Shown: positions 14,354 to 19,849 of the stretch, in pieces
How positions within the stretch are numbered: the stretch's first letter is position 1
How the letters are laid out: each line of letters starts with the position of its first letter
Assembly: GCA_049433545.1 (NCBI GenBank)
Contig: JBMTEY010000037.1
Location: forward strand, 1 to 19,849
Direction of reading: 5' to 3'
From: Ga0077527 sp049433545
GTDB taxonomy: Bacteria; Pseudomonadota; Gammaproteobacteria; Burkholderiales; SG8-41
Length of the DNA: 19,849 nucleotides
Program-made: the position numbers and the translations under genes
The notes under the pieces: model-generated
Database searches by the model: none
Told to the model about the DNA's origin: nothing
Seen by the model: the letters and a program-made list of their open reading frames with translations, nothing else

Positions 14354-15155
14354 CCAGCCATTTTCTCACGCGCGCGCTCACTGCAAAGTCCGTCCAGCGG
14401 CGCCAGCCGAGCGCGGCAACCGGCCACACGCCGATCAGGCTGTTGACCAGGAAAATTTCATGCGCCGCTTCCAGCCGCGCCGTGCTGACTGTCGTGACTT
14501 CGCACTGCATGCCGTTTTTCTGCGCAGCCTCGATCACCAGATCGCGGGTAATGCCGGCAACGCCGCATTGCGACAGATCCGGCGTTGCCAGGCCCTGCCC
14601 TTCGACGAGAAACAGGTTGCTGCGGCTGCCCTCGATCACCCGGTCCGCCGTGTCGAGCAGCAGTCCTTCGGCGATGGCCGGATCGTTCCATTCCGCGCGC
14701 GCCAGCACGTTTTCCAGGCGATTCAGGTGCTTGATCCCGGCCAGACGCGGCTGCAGCGCAAGCCGCATGTCGCAGTAACGTAATCGCACTCCCTGCACTG
14801 CCGGGGATCCCGGATACTGCGGCAGCGGGGAAACCGTTACCACGCGCCGCGGTTTCACTGTATTCGGCAGGGCATAGCCGTGTCCGCCGCTGCCGCGCGT
14901 GACGGTGATGCGTAATGCGCAATCGCGGGCATGCGTCGCGACCTGCGCAAGATCGCGTTGCAGATCGGCTTCCTGAGGCGGCGTAATTTCCAACGCCCGG
15001 CAATCCGCGGCCAGCTTTACGTAATGGCGCGGCCACAGCTCAGCGATACCGTTGCGCATGGCGAGGGTGCGAAAAACGCCGTCGCCGTACGCCAGACCGC
15101 GATCGTCCGCCTGAACCACTGCGGACGGCAACCCATCAACCAGGATCATTTTCAT
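14328..15155 (-). CDS. pabC: Aminodeoxychorismate lyase
   Basis: This 275-residue pyridoxal-phosphate enzyme of the class IV aminotransferase fold converts 4-amino-4-deoxychorismate to 4-aminobenzoate and pyruvate for folate synthesis. The PLP lysine is K142 in AGIKHLNRLENVLAR. Other family marks are DRGLAYGDGVFRT near the N-terminus and EGSRSNLFLV before the C-terminal part. A branched-chain or D-amino-acid aminotransferase is possible by fold, but the position between fabF and mltG is the classic pabC site. Two in-frame ATGs (15155 and 15149) compete, and neither has a good ribosome site. It begins 40 bp after fabF. Confidence 0.9.
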   Translation of the reverse strand: MKMILVDGLPSAVVQADDRGLAYGDGVFRTLAMRNGIAELWPRHYVKLAADCRALEITPPQEADLQRDLAQVATHARDCALRITVTRGSGGHGYALPNTVKPRRVVTVSPLPQYPGSPAVQGVRLRYCDMRLALQPRLAGIKHLNRLENVLARAEWNDPAIAEGLLLDTADRVIEGSRSNLFLVEGQGLATPDLSQCGVAGITRDLVIEAAQKNGMQCEVTTVSTARLEAAHEIFLVNSLIGVWPVAALGWRRWTDFAVSARVRKWLDACRNPSH

Positions 15156-15195
15156 GCCGGCGGCCGGATCAGGAATATCCGCCGCAGAAATGCGC

Positions 15196-16443
15196 TCAGA
15201 GTTTGCCGAACACCAGACTGCCGTTGGTGCCGCCGAACCCGAAGGAATTGGAGAGTGCGAAATCTATTTTCATCTTGCGCGCGGTGTTCGGCACGTAGTC
15301 CAGATCGCAGGCCGGATCCTGGTTGACCAGATTGATCGTCGGCGGCGCCACCTGGTCGCGGATCGCCAGCACCGAGAACACCGCCTCGATACCGCCGGCA
15401 GCACCCAGCAGATGGCCGGTCATCGACTTCGTCGAACTGACTGCCAGTTTTTTTGCGTGTCCGCCGAAGCAGTTTTTGACTGCAATGGTTTCTGCGATAT
15501 CACCCAGCGGCGTGGAGGTGCCGTGGGCGTTGATGTAATCGATCTGTTCATGAATCAGGCTGGCGTTTCGCAGTGCATTGTTCATGCAGCGTACCGCGCC
15601 GGCGCCGTCTTCGCAGGGCGCGGTGATATGGTGGGCATCAGCGCTCATGCCGTAGCCCTTGAGTTCGCAGTAGATGCGCGCGCCGCGTTTTTTGGCGTGT
15701 TCATATTCTTCCAGCACCAGCACCCCGGCGCCCTCGCCCATCACGAAACCGTCGCGATCCTTGTCCCAGGGCCGGCTGGCCGCGGCAGGATCATCATTGC
15801 GCGAGGACAGCGCCCTGGCTGCGCAGAAACCGCCGATACCCAGCGGCGATACCGTCGATTCGGCGCCGCCGGCGATCATGATGTCGGCATCGCCGTATTC
15901 GATCAGTCGTCCGGCCTCGCCGATGCTGTGATTGGCCGTGGTGCAGGCCGTCACCACGGCAATGTTTGGCCCCTGCAGGCCGTACATGATCGAGAGTTGC
16001 CCGGAGATCATGTTGATGATCGAGCCCGGCACGAAGAACGGTGAAATCTTGCGCGGACCGCCGGCCAGCACCGCGTCATGCGTCTCTTCGATCAGCGGCA
16101 AACCGCCGATGCCGGAGCCGATGCAGACCCCGATCATCTCGCGATTGAGCCTGTCGAGATCCAGCCCGGCATCCTTCATGGCGTCGATGCCTGCGGCGAG
16201 TCCGTAATGGATGAATGTGTCGAAACGCCGCGCTTCCTTGACGGGGATGTACTTGGCAGCTTCGAAACCCTTGACTTCGCCGGCGATCTGCGAGGTATAA
16301 GCCGAGGCATCAAAACGCGTGATGCGCGTAATGCCGGATTTTCCGGCCGTGATGTTCGACCAGGATTCATCGATGCCGATGCCGACCGGGGAGACGATCC
16401 CCAGTCCGGTCACGACAACTCTGCGGGAGGTAGGACGCGGCAT
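15196..16443 (-). CDS. fabF: 3-oxoacyl-[acyl-carrier-protein] synthase II
   Basis: This condensing enzyme (415 residues from the start used) extends acyl-ACP with malonyl-ACP during fatty-acid elongation. Counting from M1 of this start, the catalytic triad is C167 in VVTACTTANHS, H307 in NAHGTSTPLGD and H344 in KSMTGHLLGA, matching the family's Cys-His-His. The frame is open back to a TTG at 16497 (433 residues). The ATG at 16443 is preferred because homologues begin a few residues before RRVVVTGLG. No Shine-Dalgarno sequence precedes either start. An out-of-frame ATG at 16451 opens a 13-codon frame across the fabF start. Two hairpins lie between acpP and this gene. Confidence 0.95.
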   Translation of the reverse strand: MPRPTSRRVVVTGLGIVSPVGIGIDESWSNITAGKSGITRITRFDASAYTSQIAGEVKGFEAAKYIPVKEARRFDTFIHYGLAAGIDAMKDAGLDLDRLNREMIGVCIGSGIGGLPLIEETHDAVLAGGPRKISPFFVPGSIINMISGQLSIMYGLQGPNIAVVTACTTANHSIGEAGRLIEYGDADIMIAGGAESTVSPLGIGGFCAARALSSRNDDPAAASRPWDKDRDGFVMGEGAGVLVLEEYEHAKKRGARIYCELKGYGMSADAHHITAPCEDGAGAVRCMNNALRNASLIHEQIDYINAHGTSTPLGDIAETIAVKNCFGGHAKKLAVSSTKSMTGHLLGAAGGIEAVFSVLAIRDQVAPPTINLVNQDPACDLDYVPNTARKMKIDFALSNSFGFGGTNGSLVFGKL

Positions 16444-16454
16444 GGTTTCATGCG

Positions 16455-16478
16455 TCGGGAGCCATGCGGCGCTCCCGA
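16455..16478 (-). promoter_or_regulatory. Hairpin 2 in the acpP-fabF gap
   Basis: TCGGGAGC and GCTCCCGA form a perfect 8-bp GC-rich stem around an 8-nt loop. On the minus-strand transcript it ends 11 nt before the fabF ATG at 16443, close enough to interfere with ribosome loading. No U-run follows, so it is not an intrinsic terminator. An RNA-processing, stabilising or translation-control role is inference. Confidence 0.5.
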
Positions 16479-16495
16479 TCATCTGAGTTTGGATC

Positions 16496-16520
16496 AAGGA
16501 GGAAAGGAGGAACCCCTTCC
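16496..16520 (-). promoter_or_regulatory. Hairpin 1 and pyrimidine tract with anti-Shine-Dalgarno-like repeats
   Basis: Just after the acpP stop, the minus-strand transcript can fold GGAAGGGG against UCCUUUCC (8 pairs, two of them G-U) around a UUCC loop (16501-16520). The same stretch is a 17-base mirror repeat (plus-strand purines, 16496-16512). In the mRNA it carries two CCUCCUU-like copies resembling the 3' end of 16S rRNA. It could base-pair with purine-rich ribosome sites such as that of acpP. The function is not established. Confidence 0.4.
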
Positions 16521-16527
16521 GGCAGGC

Positions 16528-16767
16528 TTAGGCCTTGGAGTTAGACTTGATGTAGTCAACTGCCTGCTGGACGGTCGTGATTTTCTCGGCTTCTTCGTCG
16601 GGAATCTCGGTTTCGAATTCCTCTTCGAGCGCCATCACCAGCTCCACCGTGTCCAGGGAGTCGGCTCCCAGATCGTTTACGAAGGATGAGTCACTTTTGA
16701 CGTCAGCCTCGTTGACGCCCAGTTGCTCGGCAACAATTTTTTTGACGCGTTGCTCGATATTTTCCAT
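16528..16767 (-). CDS. acpP: Acyl carrier protein
   Basis: This is a 79-residue acidic helical protein that carries growing acyl chains on a 4'-phosphopantetheine arm. The attachment serine is S37 in the invariant GADSLD motif, and EEEFETEIPDEEAEKI forms the acidic recognition surface that binds partner enzymes. Length is normal. The ATG at 16767 has a good ribosome site (AAGGGGA, about 7 nt spacing). It is separated from fabG by a 155-bp AT-rich gap and from fabF by an 84-bp gap with two hairpins. That isolation fits a gene needed in much higher amounts than its neighbours. Confidence 0.98.
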   Translation of the reverse strand: MENIEQRVKKIVAEQLGVNEADVKSDSSFVNDLGADSLDTVELVMALEEEFETEIPDEEAEKITTVQQAVDYIKSNSKA

Positions 16768-16922
16768 CTACTGTCCCCTTTCGAATTGCTTGATGAACTG
16801 TGGAGCGATTGACCGCGCTTGCCGGACGACCCCGGAAAGCGTGAATTTTACCACAAACCGTAATTAAAAAAACCTTTAAAAACAAATACTTAATCAATAT
16901 TACCGTATGCCTGAGGCGCATT
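16768..16922 (-). promoter_or_regulatory. fabG-acpP gap with AT-rich stretch and possible acpP promoter
   Basis: This is the longest gap in the minus-strand cluster. On the minus strand an AT-rich part with a run of seven T (about 16863-16905) is followed by TAAAAT (16845-16850), a five-of-six match to the -10 consensus. The -35 region is only T-rich and matches poorly. A start here would give acpP a leader of roughly 70 nt. The AT-rich DNA upstream could serve as an UP-like element. The promoter is inferred. Confidence 0.35.
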
Positions 16923-17669
16923 CTATCCCATGTACATGCCGCCGTTGACGTGCAAGGTGCATCCGGTGACATAGGCTGCGGAATCCGAGGCCAGAAACAC
17001 CACCGCCCCGGCCACATCCCCGACCGACCCCAGCCGCCCCAGTGGTATCTGTCCGAGCAGGCCGTCGCGCTGGGCATCGCTCAGCGCCCGCGTCATGTCA
17101 GTATCGATGAATCCTGGCGCCACGCAATTGACCGTAATGTTGCGGCTGCCGACTTCGCGGGCCAGCGCCCGCGAAAACCCTTCCACGCCTGCCTTGGCTG
17201 CCGCGTAATTGGTCTGCCCGGGGTTGCCTGTGGCGCCGATAACCGAAGTGACATTGATGATGCGTCCGGAGCGGGCCTTCATCATGCTGCGCATCACCGC
17301 CTTGGACAGACGGTAGACCGACTTCAGATTGGTCGACAGGATCGCATCCCACTCCTCTTCCTTCATGCGCATCAGCAGATTGTCGCGGGTGATGCCGGCA
17401 TTGTTCACCAATATCCCGATTTCGCCCCACTGTTTCTGGATTTCCGCCAGTACCCCATCCACCTGCGCGCCGTCATTGACGTCCAGCGCGTAACCCGCGC
17501 CGCTGATGCCCGCCGCGGCCAGATCCCTGCTGATGCCTTCGGCGCCCGCTGCCGTTGTAGCCGTGCCGGCGATCGTCGCACTCGCCGCGCCCAACGCCTG
17601 CACAATACCTTTGCCGATACCGCGCGAGGCGCCAGTCACCAGCGCGACTTTGCCCTTGAGATCGGTCAT
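16923..17669 (-). CDS. fabG: 3-oxoacyl-[acyl-carrier-protein] reductase
   Basis: This 248-residue short-chain dehydrogenase reduces 3-oxoacyl-ACP to 3-hydroxyacyl-ACP with NADPH, the first reduction of the elongation cycle. It has the nucleotide-binding motif VTGASRGIGKG (11-21), NNAGITRDNLLMRM (89-102), and the catalytic set N114, S142, Y155 and K159. The frame is open further upstream to 17780, inside fabD. The ATG at 17669 is chosen because the family begins there and it overlaps the fabD stop in an ATGA junction. Length is normal for FabG. Confidence 0.97.
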   Translation of the reverse strand: MTDLKGKVALVTGASRGIGKGIVQALGAASATIAGTATTAAGAEGISRDLAAAGISGAGYALDVNDGAQVDGVLAEIQKQWGEIGILVNNAGITRDNLLMRMKEEEWDAILSTNLKSVYRLSKAVMRSMMKARSGRIINVTSVIGATGNPGQTNYAAAKAGVEGFSRALAREVGSRNITVNCVAPGFIDTDMTRALSDAQRDGLLGQIPLGRLGSVGDVAGAVVFLASDSAAYVTGCTLHVNGGMYMG

Positions 17670-18595
17670 TTCAGCGCCTCCAGTTGCTGCTGCAGGGATG
17701 CGGCATCGGTCACCGCACCTCCCTGCAATCCGTCCGCGATGCGTTTGGTCAATCCGGACAGCACCTTGCCCGGGCCGCACTCAATGACATGGCTTACGCC
17801 CATCCCGGCGAAAGCCTGAACGATTTCCACCCAACGAACCGGATTACAGGCCTGGCGTGCGAGCGCATTCCTGATCTGCGCCGGATCTGAAACCACGGCG
17901 ACATCGACGTTGTTGACTACGGCAATCTGCGGCGCATTGAACACGACGCCCTGCATGCGTTCCTTGAGGCGCTCGGCAGCCGGCTTGAGCAATGATGAAT
18001 GAAACGGCGCACTGACCGGCAGCATCACCGCGCGTTTCGCGCCGCTGGCCTTCGCCGCTGCGGCGGCGCGTTCGACCGCGGCCTTGTGCCCGGCGATCAC
18101 CACCTGGCTGGGCGCATTGAAATTGACCGCCTCCACCACTTCGCCCTGCGCGGCTTCGGCGCAAGCCGCACGCACCGCGTCGTCATCCAGTCCCAGTATC
18201 GCCGCCATCGCGCCGGTGCCCACCGGAACCGCTTCCTGCATCGCCTGGGCGCGGAAGCGCACCAGCGGCAAAGCATCGGAAAATTTCAGCGCCCCTGCCG
18301 CGACCAGCGCGGTGTATTCACCAAGACTGTGCCCTGCAACGACGGCGGGCGCCGGTCCGCCGGCTTCCTGCCAGGCACGGTACATCGCATACGCAGCTGT
18401 CAGCATCAACGGCTGGGTATTGACCGTTGCGTTCAACTGATCGGCCGGGCCCTCCGCTGCGAGTTGCCACAGATCCTGTCCCAGAACCTGCGACGCCTCG
18501 GCAAATGTGTCACGCACGACCTTGCTGTCGGCAAAGCCCTGCATCATGCCCACCGCCTGCGAGCCCTGTCCCGGAAAAACCAAAGCCAGTTTCAT
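17666..18595 (-). CDS. fabD: Malonyl-CoA:ACP transacylase
   Basis: This 309-residue enzyme transfers malonyl from CoA to acyl carrier protein, supplying the extender unit for all elongation rounds. The N-terminal FPGQGSQ (7-13) and the nucleophile S90 in GHSLGEY are present, with the catalytic partner H199 in VSAPFHSSLL. GAMAAILGL and NFNAPSQVVIAG complete the family pattern. The ATG has a GAGGA ribosome site at about 7 nt and lies 10 nt after the fabH stop. Its own stop overlaps the fabG start by 4 nt, so the two are probably translated together. Confidence 0.97.
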   Translation of the reverse strand: MKLALVFPGQGSQAVGMMQGFADSKVVRDTFAEASQVLGQDLWQLAAEGPADQLNATVNTQPLMLTAAYAMYRAWQEAGGPAPAVVAGHSLGEYTALVAAGALKFSDALPLVRFRAQAMQEAVPVGTGAMAAILGLDDDAVRAACAEAAQGEVVEAVNFNAPSQVVIAGHKAAVERAAAAAKASGAKRAVMLPVSAPFHSSLLKPAAERLKERMQGVVFNAPQIAVVNNVDVAVVSDPAQIRNALARQACNPVRWVEIVQAFAGMGVSHVIECGPGKVLSGLTKRIADGLQGGAVTDAASLQQQLEALK

Positions 18596-18605
18596 GCCTT
18601 CGTCC

Positions 18606-19571
18606 TCACCATTTCACCAGTACCGCACCCCAGGTAAATCCGCCGCCGACCCCTTCCAGCATCACGTGCTGCCCGCGCTGGATGCGCCCGTCACGTATCG
18701 CTTCATCTAGCGCCAGCGGAACCGATGCCGCCGAAGTGTTGGCATGGCGATCCACCGTGGTGATCACCTTCTCCATCGACAGGCCAAGTTTCTTCGCCGT
18801 GGCCTGGATGATGCGGATGTTGGCCTGGTGCGGAATCAGCCAGTCGATGTCGCTTTTCTCCATCTTCGCCGCAGCCAGCGTTTCCAGTGCGACCTCTTCC
18901 AGCACCCTTACCGCAAACTTGAATACCGCGCCGCCGTCCATCTGCAGCAGCGGGCGTCCGCTGATCCTGCCGCCGCACACCGAACCTGGCACTGAAAGTA
19001 TTCCGGCATGGCTGCCGTCGGCATGCAGGCGCGCGGCGAGTATGCCGGGCTCGCTGCTGCGCTTGAGCACCACTGCGCCGGCGCCGTCACCGAACAGGAC
19101 GCAGGTTCCCCGGTCTTCCCAGTCAAGTATGCGCGAATACACTTCGGCGCCGACCACGAGGATGTGTTCGTACTGCCCCGAGCGCATGAACTGGTCGGCC
19201 GTGGTCAGCGCATAAACGAAGCCGCTGCACACTGCCTGAACGTCGAAAGCCGGCATGCCCTTGATGCCGAGTTTGGACTGCAGGATGCAGGCCGTGCTCG
19301 GGAACACCATGTCGGGCGTGGTGGTGGCAACAATGACCAGATCGAGTTTGTCCGCTGTGATGCCCGCCATGTCGAGGGCGCGGCGTGCAGCCTGCAGCGC
19401 AAGGTCGCTGGCAAACTCGTTATCCGCTGCGATATGGCGCTGGCGGATGCCGGTGCGCTGCTGTATCCATTCGTCAGAAGTGTCGACCGAAGTTGCGAGG
19501 TCGCTGTTGGTGAGAATTTTTTCCGGCAGGTAACTGCCGGTGCCGATGATGCGCGAATAAATCCCCGTCAT
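18606..19571 (-). CDS. fabH: 3-oxoacyl-[acyl-carrier-protein] synthase III
   Basis: This 321-residue condensing enzyme starts fatty-acid synthesis by joining an acyl-CoA primer, usually acetyl-CoA, to malonyl-ACP. The Cys-His-Asn triad is complete: C115 in VQAVCSGFVYAL, H248 in IPHQANIRI and N278 in HANTSAAS. TSDEWIQQRTGIRQRH near the N-terminus and GVGGGFTWGA at the C-terminus are also typical. The ATG overlaps the plsX stop by 4 nt (ATGA). Length is normal and nothing is missing. Confidence 0.97.
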   Translation of the reverse strand: MTGIYSRIIGTGSYLPEKILTNSDLATSVDTSDEWIQQRTGIRQRHIAADNEFASDLALQAARRALDMAGITADKLDLVIVATTTPDMVFPSTACILQSKLGIKGMPAFDVQAVCSGFVYALTTADQFMRSGQYEHILVVGAEVYSRILDWEDRGTCVLFGDGAGAVVLKRSSEPGILAARLHADGSHAGILSVPGSVCGGRISGRPLLQMDGGAVFKFAVRVLEEVALETLAAAKMEKSDIDWLIPHQANIRIIQATAKKLGLSMEKVITTVDRHANTSAASVPLALDEAIRDGRIQRGQHVMLEGVGGGFTWGAVLVKW

Positions 19572-19849
19572 GCCGTTTCTGCTTTCGGTTGCTGTTGCAA
19601 TGCCGCCATGCGCTGAGTGATGTGCGCCAGCACTCCCGTGCGCACCTCGTCGATGGCGTGTTCTATGGCGCAGCCGAAAGCGAAGGTGTCGGCTGAGCCG
19701 TGGCTCTTGATGACCACGCCGCGCAGGCCCAGCAGGCTGGCGCCATTGTAGCGCCGGTGGTCCACGCGCTGCTTGAAGGATTTGAGCACGGGCAGCGCAA
19801 TCAGGCCAAGCAGTTTTGTCAGCAGGTTTCTGCCGAACTCTTCGCGCAG
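19568..19849 (-). CDS. plsX: Phosphate acyltransferase PlsX, 3' part only
   Basis: The minus-strand frame is open from the right edge to TGA 19568-19570, giving the last 93 residues. PlsX makes acyl-phosphate from acyl-ACP for the start of phospholipid synthesis. The visible YNGASLLGLRGVVIKSHGSAD stretch, shown here in part, is the conserved C-terminal PlsX signature and is followed by a helical tail (IEHAIDEV). The N-terminal half, any rpmF gene upstream and the main promoter of the fab cluster lie beyond the window. The stop overlaps the fabH start by 4 nt. Confidence 0.94.
   Translation of the reverse strand: MREEFGRNLLTKLLGLIALPVLKSFKQRVDHRRYNGASLLGLRGVVIKSHGSADTFAFGCAIEHAIDEVRTGVLAHITQRMAALQQQPKAETA

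Noticed and set aside
13385..14446. A 353-codon plus-strand frame opposite mltG
   Set aside because: It is rich in Arg, Gln and His with no recognisable domain, and mltG on the other strand is intact.
15154..16689. Plus-strand frames opposite fabF and acpP
   Set aside because: They lie wholly opposite fabF and acpP, which have full active sites, and have no family resemblance.
17670..17780. N-terminal extension of FabG from 17780
   Set aside because: It lies inside fabD and has no resemblance to the family. The ATGA junction at 17666-17669 gives the normal FabG length.

Overview
The window looks like chromosomal DNA from a GC-rich betaproteobacterium, probably Burkholderiales or a close relative. 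This rests on a Bug/TctC-type solute receptor, the pabC-mltG-tmk-holB-tatD tail on the fatty-acid synthesis cluster, and dense overlapping GC-rich coding. The sequence alone does not place it lower. No tRNA, rRNA, CRISPR array, insertion sequence or prophage gene is visible, and no gap without a gene exceeds 300 bases.

Left part (1-9667): the 3' end of a low-molecular-weight protein tyrosine phosphatase gene (+) runs 14 bp into the 3' end of a convergent gene for a periplasmic Bug/TctC receptor (-). Across a 123-bp divergent control region holding three tandem dyads, a plus-strand catabolic cluster begins: ADP-forming acyl-CoA synthetase, acyl-CoA dehydrogenase, MFS transporter, crotonase-fold protein, two-part 3-hydroxyacyl-CoA dehydrogenase and thiolase. 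Together these encode uptake or export, activation and beta-oxidation-like breakdown of an unidentified carboxylic acid. The crotonase has alanine at both positions where classical hydratases carry catalytic glutamate, so the middle step may not be an ordinary hydration.

Middle (9668-10233): one small plus-strand protein of unknown family with an uncertain start, followed by an AT-rich convergent spacer with a perfect 8-bp-arm dyad.

Right part (10234-19849), all on the minus strand and read right to left: plsX (partial), fabH, fabD, fabG, acpP, fabF, pabC, mltG, tmk, holB, tatD and a secreted ankyrin-repeat protein. This is the widespread fatty-acid synthesis cluster joined to folate, cell-wall, nucleotide and replication genes. 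Most junctions overlap or nearly touch (plsX/fabH, fabD/fabG, pabC/mltG, mltG/tmk, holB/tatD, tatD/ankyrin), which points to translational coupling. The longer gaps, fabG-acpP, acpP-fabF and tmk-holB, hold AT-rich DNA, two tandem RNA hairpins and a palindrome respectively; they are where acpP and the downstream genes could be set at different levels.

I found no clearly new multi-gene system. The best leads are the glutamate-less crotonase in its catabolic cluster, the triple-dyad divergent control region, and the double hairpin with anti-Shine-Dalgarno-like sequence between acpP and fabF.
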